From an uncultured Lachnospiraceae bacterium (lineage in GTDB: Bacteria > Bacillota > Clostridia > Lachnospirales > Lachnospiraceae), in NCBI GenBank assembly GCA_910583615.1, contig CAJTXP010000017.1, positions 11,631-75,630 of the forward strand: a DNA stretch of 64,000 nt, read 5' to 3'. The position numbers were made by a program, and so were the translations under genes. Position 1 is the first letter of the stretch. Every line of letters begins with the position of its first letter. Below are positions 8,578 to 18,013 of the stretch, in pieces. A model generated the notes under the pieces. It did not search any database. It saw only the letters and a list, made by a program, of their open reading frames with translations, and was not told where the DNA came from.

Positions 8578-11500
8578 ATGATACACTATGAGAAGCTGGG
8601 GAAAAATGCCAGAAAAGCACTGGCCGGTTTTTTAGTTGCAGCAAATATTGTCGGGGGGCTCCCTGTTTATGCGGCAGAAACATCGATTTTGGATCCAACA
8701 CAGATGGAAAAAGCGGATGATGTGAAGCAGACGACGGAAGACGCTCCGGCCGGAGATACAGAGATGGAAAATAATGTTTCGTCCACTGATCCGGTAGAAA
8801 ATGACAGTGACACGGCAGAAGAAATAACGAATAATAGTGTTGCAACCGAAGATTCAGAAACGGGCAATGATGTGCAGACGGATAATGAGGACATGACAGA
8901 TAATTCTGTTACGAACAATACTGCGAATGACAGCAGTATTTCAGAGGAGGATGCTGTAAAAGAGAAAGATGATCTTCCTGAAAACAACTCGCAAAATACG
9001 GATGTCACAGTACTAGATTCAGAAGAGACGAATGTAAATCCATCAGGAGACGATGTGACTCAGGATGATACTGCATTACCAGAAAGCAGTATTGAGCAGG
9101 ATATAGACAAGAGTGCAGAAAATATCACAATTGTAGAAAAGACAGAAGAAAACAGTACAGAAGTACTGGAGGAGAAAGACACTGGCTGGAAGCAGACAGA
9201 TGGAAACTGGTGTTATATTGATGAAGACGGATTGTACAAGAACAGAGTAGAAAAACTCACTGGGCCGGACGGGAAGACAGTCGGTTTTTATGGTTTTGAT
9301 GAATATGGAAGAATGCAGACTGGTTGGCTGGCACTTTCAGAAACTGTTTACTATTTTGGAGAAGATGGTACAGCACTGTCTGGAGTTCAGGAAGTGGATG
9401 GAGCTACCTACTGGTTTGATTTTGATGGTTCAATAAAGAAAAATATCTGGTATGAAGAGAATGAAAAAAAATATTATTTTGATTCAGACGGTGTTATGTG
9501 TACAAATGTGATTATTTTTATTGGCGATTCAGACAATGGGAACTCTGCCTATTATCGCTTTGATAAGGACGGCTGCATGGTAACTGGCTGGTACCAAAGT
9601 GCATCAGGTAATCAGTACTATTATGCACAGGATGGAAAAGCTGTCAGAGGAATGCAGGAGGTAGATGGTTTTACTTACTTTTTTGATCAGGGCGGTAGAG
9701 TAAGGACAGATTATAGTTACGAAACAGATGGTAAGGTGTATTATTTTGGTTCAAACGGAAGACTGGAAAGTCAGATTGAACTGAGCAAGAATGGATGGCA
9801 GAAAGCAGCAGATGGAAACTGGCATTATATAGAATCTGGTGTAATGGTAAAAAATGAATGGCGTGAGATTCAGGGAGCAGAATATTATTTTGGCAGTAAT
9901 GGCAATATGTACAAAAATGTAGAAGCTTCTATAAAAGATTTGAAAACAGACATTTATTCTTACTATCGCTTTGATGAAAATGGACACGTAGTGACTGGCT
10001 GGTATCAGGAAAGTTCTACAGGTAGTAAGTATTATTATAATAAAGACGGGAAAGCTGTACAGGGAATGATGCAGATAGGCAATGACACTTATTATTTTGA
10101 TATTAAGGGTCGGAGTTTGACCGATTATACCTGTACACAGGATAAAGTGCTTTATTATTTTGATGAGACGGGAAAGCTGGTCGATAAAATTGATTTTAAC
10201 AAAAGCGGCTGGCAGAAAACGTCTGATGGAAGCTGGTATTATTTTGAATCTGGAAAAATGATAAAAGATAACTGGCGTGAGATTCAGGGGGCAAAGTATT
10301 ACTTTGACTCTGATGGAAGAATGTATAAAGATCAGACAGTTCCTATAAAGGAAGCAGGGACTGGTGCTTATAAAAATTATCGTTTTGATGAAAATGGACG
10401 AATGGTCAAAGGGTGGTATGAAGACAAAAACGGAAACTGGTTCTGTTATGATAATGCTACAGGTGCATCTTTGAATGGTATCCAGAAGATTGGAAAGGAT
10501 ACTTACTGTTTTGATGCTTATGGTCAGATGATAACTGATGAAGTGGTAACTGAAGGAAGAAAAAAATATCGTTTTGACAAAAATGGTTCCATGGTCAAAG
10601 GATGGTATGAGGATTCACGGGGAATCTGGTATTATTATGATACAGTTACAGGCGCTGCGCTTAATGGCATGAAGACGATAGGAAAGGATACATATTGTCT
10701 GGGATCAGATGGTCAGATGATGACAAATTATTCCTGGTCAGAGGCTGGAAGACTTTACTATTTTGACATAACAGGAAAATTGACCAATACGTTTAATATG
10801 ATAAAAAACGGCTGGAAAGCAACAGCTGATGGTAACTGGTACTATGTAGAATCTGGAAAAATGGTAAAGAATGACTGGCGCAAAATCAGCAATTCCTGGT
10901 ATTATTTTGACGATACTGGAAAAATGTGTACAGATACTACAAAAGAAATTTCGGATCCGGAATCGGAAGAATGTGTATCCTATCGTTTTGATAAAAACGG
11001 ACACATGGTAATCAACTGGTATCAGGATTCTTATGGCGACTGGTTTTTTTATGAAACAAATGGATGTGCTGCCGAAGGAATGAAAAAGATTGGGAAAGAT
11101 ACTTATTATTTTGGCGTTGGCGGTAAGATGGAAACAAAATATTCATATGCTGATGAATCTAATCTGTATTATTTTGGTGAGAATGGAAAGCTGATGGAAA
11201 CTCAACCGATTTTACAGGGAAAGGACGGATGGTTAAAAAATAAACAGGGGGACTGGTTCTATGTGAAATCTGGAGAACTGGTAAAAGAACAGTGGATTCA
11301 GTCAGGCAAAAATAAATATTATATCGATGCAAATGGTATTATGTGTAAAGATATGGAAAAAAACATTTATGATGAAAAACTGCACGCATACAGTTGGTAT
11401 CGATTTAACCAGGATGGACGTATGATTACCGGATGGCATAAGGCAAACGGCAGTTGGTATTATTACAATGCGGGAGGTAATGCTGCGACCGGTCTCCAAT

Positions 11501-13524
11501 CCATAAATAAAAAGACATATTATTTTAATGAGTGTGGAGAGATGCAGGTGAATGGGAAAATTTATCTGAATCACATCCTGTATTCATATGGTGCTGATGG
11601 TGTATGTACAACAGTGTTGAAAAATGGATGGATAGATAATGCGTATTATGCTGAAAATGGCAAGGCAGTAACCGGCTGGAAAAAAATATCCGGGAAATGG
11701 TATTATTTCAGCGAAGACTCGGGAAAAAAAGTATGTAATACAAAGTATAAGATCAATGGGAAAGATTATATATTTGACAGCGATGGAACTATGAAGACGG
11801 GATGGGTTAAAGGCAGTGGTTCTGGAGAATTATATTGGATGTATGCGGATTCTGACGGAGTGCTTGTCTGTGATTCGTGGAAAAAAATATCTGGGAAATG
11901 GTATTTCTTTGGTCGAAATAATAAAATGGTCACCGGCATACAACGGATTGAAGGAAAACTGGAACTGTTCAGGACAGATGGTTCCTGGAGTGGAACGTCA
12001 ACGAAAGACCAGTGGTATCAGGATAGTTCTAAAAACTGGTTTTATATTAAGAACAATGTAATAATGAAAAGTACAGTACAAAAGATTGGAGGGAAATATT
12101 ATCGTTTTGATGAAAATGGCAGAATGTTGGTAAAACAGTTTGGTGAAAATTATGATTTTTATTTTGGAAACAATGGAGCGGCGGTTACAAAACAGTGGAA
12201 GATGGATGGAGAAGGTCAGTGGCATTATTATGCTGCAGATGGAAAAGCAGTAAAAAACGGCTGGAAGAAGATCGGTTCTGACTGGTATTATTTTGAAAAT
12301 TCCACGATTTTAACAGAAGACTGTGTACTTTCTGACGGAAAACTATATCATTTCAGCAAAAGCGGTGTTTCCAACAAAAAAGGAATCCGCATAACGAATG
12401 GATGGAATCTGGTTGATGGCCAGTATTACTATTATAATAAGGATGGATCTTATCTGACAGGAATGCAGTTGATTAATGGCTCCCGCTACTATTTTCAGGA
12501 TAATGGCCGGATGGCATATTATACAATAGTTGGTAATGCAGAGAACGGATGGTATTATGCAGATAAAAATGGCCGGATTGCAGCAAAAGCATGGTGTGAA
12601 ATTGAGGATACATATTACTATGCCGGTACTGATGGAAAACTTGTGACAGGATTACAGTCTATTGGAGGAAAGCGTTATTACTTCAGTCAAGAAGGAATTA
12701 TGTACGATATGGATCGGGTATCAGAAAATGACGCAGGGATATTGTATATGATAAACGGGAAAGGAGAGATAACTAAAACTGTTAATGCAAGAGGCACCGG
12801 CTGGAAACAGACAGACTGTGGAAACTGGTTTTATTCTAAAAATGGAGAATTTGTAACTGGTTATCAGAAGATTGGCGGAAAAGCATATTATTTCTATAAC
12901 ACAGGCTGTATGGCAGTGGAAGCGGTGGTAGAAGGCTATGGATATGCAGATGCAAAAGGACAGTTGCATGAAAATGGCTGGTATGGAGATGACAGGCTGA
13001 TCTATGTACGAAATGGACGTACATTGGACGGACCAGAGACAGTTAATGGAAAGAAGTATTATTTTTCGTATATTGCAGACACAGGTCTTTATTTTGCGGA
13101 TGGTAATTATTATAACTATAATGGATCTAAAGGCTCTAGAACAACTGCAAGGCTGTCAGAAGGATGGAATCAGGTGAATGGACTGTGGTACTATGTCAAA
13201 AATGGAGCTGTACAGGTTGGCGATCAGGAAATTAATGGAAAGTTTTACCATTTTGCAGAAGATGGGGTTATGCTGAATAATTGCCTGTACAATAATAATG
13301 GAAGATATCAGTATCTTGATGATAACGGTTTTGCCATAAAGAACAGATGGATGGAACTTTCTTATAAAGACCTTTATAGAAAAGATTCTGAATATGTTGC
13401 TGAAAAGGAATTAGAAATTGTAAAGAGATGGTACTTCTTTGATGCAAATGGTTTTGCAGTAGTTGGCAGGCAGAAAATTGATGGGAAATCTTACATTTTC
13501 AGTGACAGTGGAAAGATGCTGTAA
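8578..13524 (+). CDS. Giant secreted protein of glucan/choline-binding-type repeats
   Basis: 1648-residue exported protein with ATG behind AAAGGAGATG. Signal peptide at about 1-34 (cut near VYAAE), acidic Asn/Asp/Glu/Thr-rich stalk (about 40-200), and then, to the end, dozens of 20-residue aromatic repeats of the cell-wall-binding type (patterns such as GWKQTDGNWCYIDEDG, YYFDSDGVM, YRFDENGRMVKGWY). In known families these fold as beta-hairpin solenoids that bind choline in teichoic acid or alpha-glucans and normally accompany an enzyme. No catalytic domain is present here and there is no C-terminal anchor, so the protein presumably sticks to wall polysaccharide through the repeats. It lies between the two domain-sharing surface proteins. 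Function beyond binding is not visible. Confidence 0.88.
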   Translation: MIHYEKLGKNARKALAGFLVAANIVGGLPVYAAETSILDPTQMEKADDVKQTTEDAPAGDTEMENNVSSTDPVENDSDTAEEITNNSVATEDSETGNDVQTDNEDMTDNSVTNNTANDSSISEEDAVKEKDDLPENNSQNTDVTVLDSEETNVNPSGDDVTQDDTALPESSIEQDIDKSAENITIVEKTEENSTEVLEEKDTGWKQTDGNWCYIDEDGLYKNRVEKLTGPDGKTVGFYGFDEYGRMQTGWLALSETVYYFGEDGTALSGVQEVDGATYWFDFDGSIKKNIWYEENEKKYYFDSDGVMCTNVIIFIGDSDNGNSAYYRFDKDGCMVTGWYQSASGNQYYYAQDGKAVRGMQEVDGFTYFFDQGGRVRTDYSYETDGKVYYFGSNGRLESQIELSKNGWQKAADGNWHYIESGVMVKNEWREIQGAEYYFGSNGNMYKNVEASIKDLKTDIYSYYRFDENGHVVTGWYQESSTGSKYYYNKDGKAVQGMMQIGNDTYYFDIKGRSLTDYTCTQDKVLYYFDETGKLVDKIDFNKSGWQKTSDGSWYYFESGKMIKDNWREIQGAKYYFDSDGRMYKDQTVPIKEAGTGAYKNYRFDENGRMVKGWYEDKNGNWFCYDNATGASLNGIQKIGKDTYCFDAYGQMITDEVVTEGRKKYRFDKNGSMVKGWYEDSRGIWYYYDTVTGAALNGMKTIGKDTYCLGSDGQMMTNYSWSEAGRLYYFDITGKLTNTFNMIKNGWKATADGNWYYVESGKMVKNDWRKISNSWYYFDDTGKMCTDTTKEISDPESEECVSYRFDKNGHMVINWYQDSYGDWFFYETNGCAAEGMKKIGKDTYYFGVGGKMETKYSYADESNLYYFGENGKLMETQPILQGKDGWLKNKQGDWFYVKSGELVKEQWIQSGKNKYYIDANGIMCKDMEKNIYDEKLHAYSWYRFNQDGRMITGWHKANGSWYYYNAGGNAATGLQSINKKTYYFNECGEMQVNGKIYLNHILYSYGADGVCTTVLKNGWIDNAYYAENGKAVTGWKKISGKWYYFSEDSGKKVCNTKYKINGKDYIFDSDGTMKTGWVKGSGSGELYWMYADSDGVLVCDSWKKISGKWYFFGRNNKMVTGIQRIEGKLELFRTDGSWSGTSTKDQWYQDSSKNWFYIKNNVIMKSTVQKIGGKYYRFDENGRMLVKQFGENYDFYFGNNGAAVTKQWKMDGEGQWHYYAADGKAVKNGWKKIGSDWYYFENSTILTEDCVLSDGKLYHFSKSGVSNKKGIRITNGWNLVDGQYYYYNKDGSYLTGMQLINGSRYYFQDNGRMAYYTIVGNAENGWYYADKNGRIAAKAWCEIEDTYYYAGTDGKLVTGLQSIGGKRYYFSQEGIMYDMDRVSENDAGILYMINGKGEITKTVNARGTGWKQTDCGNWFYSKNGEFVTGYQKIGGKAYYFYNTGCMAVEAVVEGYGYADAKGQLHENGWYGDDRLIYVRNGRTLDGPETVNGKKYYFSYIADTGLYFADGNYYNYNGSKGSRTTARLSEGWNQVNGLWYYVKNGAVQVGDQEINGKFYHFAEDGVMLNNCLYNNNGRYQYLDDNGFAIKNRWMELSYKDLYRKDSEYVAEKELEIVKRWYFFDANGFAVVGRQKIDGKSYIFSDSGKML

Positions 13525-13581
13525 TAGTTTGTTCAAATATTTAAATGTAACTATGTTTATTTATAAAAGGAGGATGCAGAA

Positions 13582-16500
13582 GTGAGATTAATGAAAAAAG
13601 CTATAGCATTTGTTATGGCAACGGCATTGGTGGTTCCTTCCGTTACAGCTTTGGCAGATACACCATTGCAGGATGATAATTATGCAGTAGTGTCTTCGGA
13701 GGAAACATCTTCGGAAGAGATATTGGACAAATCCGGGATGTCTGAGGAAACATCAGAGGAGGAAATAAACAACGGATACAATTCAGATGGATCTATGTCT
13801 GGCAAAAGCGAAACGGAAACATCTGAATTAAATGAAGAAGAACTGAAGGAAGTGCAGGATAATGAGGACGATGTCAATGAAAATGCAGTTGAAAAAGACG
13901 GTATAGAGACATCTGAAACTAATGAAAACAGTTCTGAAATTTGCAAAGATGAAGAAGCGGGAGCAGTACTAGAGGATATAAATAATTCTGAAGAAGCTGA
14001 TGGTTTTGAGGAAAATGAGAATAATTCAGATGAAGGCACAATGGTTGAATCAGAAGAAGACAAAAAGATGTCTGACGATGAAAAAACCGATGATTTGGAA
14101 TCTGAAAAAGGTGAAACCGTAGAGGGGCAGGAAAATTCAGAACAAAAGACTTTGGATGAGTTAGTGTGGTCTGACACAGATGTGATACAGTTTAATACTG
14201 GAAACTGTGTGATGGGAGTGATGGATGAAGAACTGTCGGAATATTTGGATGGATTCACAGAAGATGAGAGCGAATTTGATCCTGCGGTTGTATTGATGGA
14301 AGCATTTCCTGAAGTTAAAATATGGGATATGTTCGATAGCGAAGGAAATTATACGATTAATATTCCCGAGGAAAATCCGTTTTTCCCGTATGAAGTACAA
14401 TTTATCTGTGATGGAGAGACAACAAATGAATGGTTTTTGTCACCAGATGACAGTGTAAAAGTGGGTGGGCATACGTTTTCGGTATCAGCTTATATTGATG
14501 GTACAGTGCCAACGCAGATTAATATGGAAGTGGCTGGGAAAATGGTAGCCGTATATCCGGAAAAGAAAGAATTTACAAATGATGGAGACGGAATAAGCCC
14601 AATGTCGTTAATCCAGTTGGAAACAGGTAAGCTTGAGACATCGCCTGTAGATTTAACCAGTTATACTCCGATTGAGCTTACACAGGTGTCCATGAACTGT
14701 ATCTTTGGTGAAGGGCAGGTGTCTGCTGAAAATAAAATAGCATGGACCATAGACGGAGATGATAACTATAAAATAACAGGGTCGAATGATACGATCAATC
14801 TGAGTGAGCGAACAAGTTCTTCATCTATGAAATATCTGGATATGATTGTAGGAAATGGAAATCAGCTGGATGATTCAGGTATGCGATATAGAGTTCCGAT
14901 TAGAATCAGGTCCTCATCATCATGGCTGAAGGCGGCTGTAAAAACAAGTTCACCGTCAACGATTACTGTTTCGTCATGTAACTACAGCGATTATAGTATG
15001 GATGAGAGAAATTTGGATGTGTCTGTTTCAACAGATTTGCTTCCAGATATAGTCTATATCGGATTAAAAATTGATGAAAGCCGATTCGGAAATACAAATT
15101 TCTCTCAGATAAAGGTTTATGAGGGAAACTATCAAACTGCTTCTGAGGCTGTAAAGGGAACAGAGATTACAGGAAAGATCTGTAATCCAGGTATGACGAC
15201 AACAGGAACAGGATATAGAATCAATATTGAAGATGAAAACTGGGTTACATTTGTCAGTTTCAATGAAAGTGGAAACGTGACGGGATGTCTGCCATTCAGT
15301 CTGTCAGTCAATCACAGAGGTTTCAGCGAGTCTACTGGTTGGGGGTTGTATCAGAAGTTAAATGATCAATTTTCGAGTGTAGATTATAAAACCAGGAGAA
15401 GAGTTTATTATTATTCAAATTCTGACAGGAACGCATGGGAAGAATTTCAGTTTCAGCACCAGTACGATGAATATGAGATTGAACTGACTAAGGATTTTCC
15501 GGCAGATCGTCAATACTATTATCGTAAAACATATTCCAGGTCTGGAACAGGTACGGGAATAACTTCGGTAAGTGCTGCATATTTGGGCGTATATTTGTCA
15601 ATGGATGAGGCAATAGCAGCAGGAGCAAAAGATGTAAAGGACGAATTGTTTGGTGAAGGCTATTTAGCTGATTATAGTAAAGGGGTTGCTTATACTTACT
15701 TTGTCGGTGAAAATGGGGCTTCCAATCAGATTGTATATCATGGATACATTAAAGTAAAAGACTATGTTGAACCAAAACCGGTTACACCATCGGAACCATC
15801 AGAGCCATCGGAACCATCAGAGCCTTCAGAACCGGAACCTCCTTTGGCTAAAGGAACTGGATTGCGGATCAGGGGAGTGATAGGAAGTGATGAAAAACCG
15901 CTGGATCCAATATATCTGGTGGATTCTACAAGGAAGGTAACAACAGATTCTTATGGAGAAGATAACTTTATTACGATTTTGGTTGATAAAAATGTGGATT
16001 TAACTAATCTGGCATTGGAATTTGATACAGATGAAAAAGCAAAACTTTTTTTGGATGGAGATATAGAGCAGAAAAGTGGAAAAAGCTTTCTTGATTACTC
16101 GAAAGGAGCTGTGCATTTTTCCATGACTGCTGAGGATGAGACTGTCAAACAGAGAAATTATTGGATTCAGATAAAAAAGGCGGTTGGCGGAACAGGAGAA
16201 CTTTATATTAACAGTCTTGCAGATGATAAAGCGGCAAAAACACATGTAGAAAATGGCATTATTTATTCTACCCGTGAAATTATGCTGGATAATTATCATG
16301 GAAATATACATGATATCTGGATCGCCAATATTGGAGAAGAAGATATAGTGGATCTGTCTGCACAGCTGGACTCAGATGTGATCGAACTGGATCCTTACTG
16401 GGCGCTGACTGAAAAGCAGACGTTAGCCGGTTTCAACACTGTAGAAAATGCTACATATGGCAGGGATGAGAATGGTAAAGAAATCATAGGGGAACTTCCT

Positions 16501-17916
16501 AATCTTGCAAAAATTCGCTTAAGAGCGAAGGACGGCGTGCAGAAAGGAACAGAGATATCTGGTACATTGACCTTTAAATCAAAAGATAATGTATTGTTAA
16601 TCATGACTTTGACAGGTATAATTGGCGATCCTCAAATTACAACGACTACAATTCCGGCAGCAGTAAAATATGTTCCTTATGAAACGCTCATACAGAACAG
16701 CAATAAATATGACCGTATTGACGTTAAATATTCTGTGGTAGGCGGACAGGAAAAGCTTCCGGAAGGTATAGAGTTGACAGATCAGGGAAAACTGAAAGGA
16801 ATGCCGAAAGAAACGGGAACCTTTGAGTTCATTATCAAAGCAGAGTATATAGATCAGGGGCAAGACTATAATTTCAGAGAATCTGAAACCCAACTGGTTC
16901 TCGAAGTCAAAGACAATACGAATACAAACGTTTTTGCGGAATCAGACAGTGGATATTCATTGCAGGAACATATTGGTGTAGAAACAAGCAAAGGAAGTAG
17001 CGATTTTTATCTGGAACAGATTGCGGACGCTTTGTTTGTGTCGGAAGGTTTTCATGATGATTTCAGGATTCTTTGGCTTAATGGTGAAGAACTGGTGAGA
17101 GGTGTGGATTATACAGACGAGTCGGGAAGTACACGTATTACAGTCCGGGCTCAGACAATGGAAGATAAAGCTTTAAAGACTGGAAATAATACGATTGCTG
17201 CGGAATTCCGTGTGGGGACTAATGATGATTTGAGATGTACTGCACAGAATTTCCATCTGGACAATATCAGTCTGGCAGAGAATGATACTCCTGCAATCGA
17301 TACTGATCCAGGGACTGATAATAATCCAGGAGGAAATGAACACAATAGTTCCAACAACAATAATAATCCGGGAAGCAACGGTGGAAGTCGTGGTTCTGGA
17401 GGAAGAGATAATAATTCAGCGGACGGCGGCGGATCCGGAAGCAGAGTGGGCGTCGGCATCAGCACAACACAGGCGACACTGGTGATGCGCATGGTGGACG
17501 CGGCAGGAAATCCTCTTCCGAACATGACGGTTGAGCTTCACTCTACTCCGAAGGTGACGCAGTCCAATGCGAACGGAATTGCGATTTTCGGCGGCGTGGA
17601 CAGCGGCGCGCATACGCTTTACGCAAAGGATGCCGCAGGCAACGTGATTGCTTCCAGAAACTTTGAACTGATGTTCGGCGATCAGACGCAGATCATCGGG
17701 GATCAGCTGACCGTGAAGGCCGGAGCCGCGTCGACGATCGGCGTTCAGCTCGTTGGAAACGAACTGAAATTCTTAAGCCTGCAGGCGGGAGACGTCTACC
17801 GGGTGCTTCCCGCAGGCACCAATGATACTTCCAATGCAGGAGTATGGTTGCTTCTTTCCATGCTCATGGGCTGCATGATTCTTGGAATCGGCCTGCACTG
17901 GAAGAGAAGGAGATAA
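13582..17916 (+). CDS. Giant surface protein with Ig-like and Cna-B-like C-terminal domains
   Basis: 1444-residue exported protein. GTG at 13582 has AAAGGAGG eight bases upstream; an in-frame ATG at 13591 is the alternative. Order: signal peptide (1-27), very acidic Ser/Glu stalk (about 28-195), a large N-terminal region of unknown fold (about 200-725), a Ser-Glu-Pro repeat spacer (about 733-752), more beta-rich sequence, an Ig-like unit (VKYVPYE, about 1015-1115), a second unit with DESGSTRITV and AAEFRVGTN (to about 1228), an Asn/Gly-rich linker, a Cna-B/SpaA-like domain (about 1295-1395) and a C-terminal helix with KRRR tail. LPAGT precedes the helix, close to but not a canonical sortase motif. 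The last 480 bases are visibly more GC-rich than the rest. The closing domains match those of the protein at 5338. Likely adhesin or envelope scaffold. Confidence 0.85.
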   Translation: MRLMKKAIAFVMATALVVPSVTALADTPLQDDNYAVVSSEETSSEEILDKSGMSEETSEEEINNGYNSDGSMSGKSETETSELNEEELKEVQDNEDDVNENAVEKDGIETSETNENSSEICKDEEAGAVLEDINNSEEADGFEENENNSDEGTMVESEEDKKMSDDEKTDDLESEKGETVEGQENSEQKTLDELVWSDTDVIQFNTGNCVMGVMDEELSEYLDGFTEDESEFDPAVVLMEAFPEVKIWDMFDSEGNYTINIPEENPFFPYEVQFICDGETTNEWFLSPDDSVKVGGHTFSVSAYIDGTVPTQINMEVAGKMVAVYPEKKEFTNDGDGISPMSLIQLETGKLETSPVDLTSYTPIELTQVSMNCIFGEGQVSAENKIAWTIDGDDNYKITGSNDTINLSERTSSSSMKYLDMIVGNGNQLDDSGMRYRVPIRIRSSSSWLKAAVKTSSPSTITVSSCNYSDYSMDERNLDVSVSTDLLPDIVYIGLKIDESRFGNTNFSQIKVYEGNYQTASEAVKGTEITGKICNPGMTTTGTGYRINIEDENWVTFVSFNESGNVTGCLPFSLSVNHRGFSESTGWGLYQKLNDQFSSVDYKTRRRVYYYSNSDRNAWEEFQFQHQYDEYEIELTKDFPADRQYYYRKTYSRSGTGTGITSVSAAYLGVYLSMDEAIAAGAKDVKDELFGEGYLADYSKGVAYTYFVGENGASNQIVYHGYIKVKDYVEPKPVTPSEPSEPSEPSEPSEPEPPLAKGTGLRIRGVIGSDEKPLDPIYLVDSTRKVTTDSYGEDNFITILVDKNVDLTNLALEFDTDEKAKLFLDGDIEQKSGKSFLDYSKGAVHFSMTAEDETVKQRNYWIQIKKAVGGTGELYINSLADDKAAKTHVENGIIYSTREIMLDNYHGNIHDIWIANIGEEDIVDLSAQLDSDVIELDPYWALTEKQTLAGFNTVENATYGRDENGKEIIGELPNLAKIRLRAKDGVQKGTEISGTLTFKSKDNVLLIMTLTGIIGDPQITTTTIPAAVKYVPYETLIQNSNKYDRIDVKYSVVGGQEKLPEGIELTDQGKLKGMPKETGTFEFIIKAEYIDQGQDYNFRESETQLVLEVKDNTNTNVFAESDSGYSLQEHIGVETSKGSSDFYLEQIADALFVSEGFHDDFRILWLNGEELVRGVDYTDESGSTRITVRAQTMEDKALKTGNNTIAAEFRVGTNDDLRCTAQNFHLDNISLAENDTPAIDTDPGTDNNPGGNEHNSSNNNNNPGSNGGSRGSGGRDNNSADGGGSGSRVGVGISTTQATLVMRMVDAAGNPLPNMTVELHSTPKVTQSNANGIAIFGGVDSGAHTLYAKDAAGNVIASRNFELMFGDQTQIIGDQLTVKAGAASTIGVQLVGNELKFLSLQAGDVYRVLPAGTNDTSNAGVWLLLSMLMGCMILGIGLHWKRRR

Positions 17917-17951
17917 ACCTGTTTTGAAATAACAGATCAAGTGAGCTGAAG

Positions 17952-17988
17952 AGTCGCCGCAGTATTGTATCATCTGCGGCGACTTTTT
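17952..17988 (+). terminator. Strong intrinsic terminator
   Basis: Perfect 11-bp stem (AGTCGCCGCAG with CTGCGGCGACT), 11-nt loop, then five T. It follows the surface-protein gene and ends only 25 bases before the start codon of the TPR membrane protein. Confidence 0.9.
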
Positions 17989-18013
17989 GGCAGTGTCATT
18001 CGGGGAGATAATT

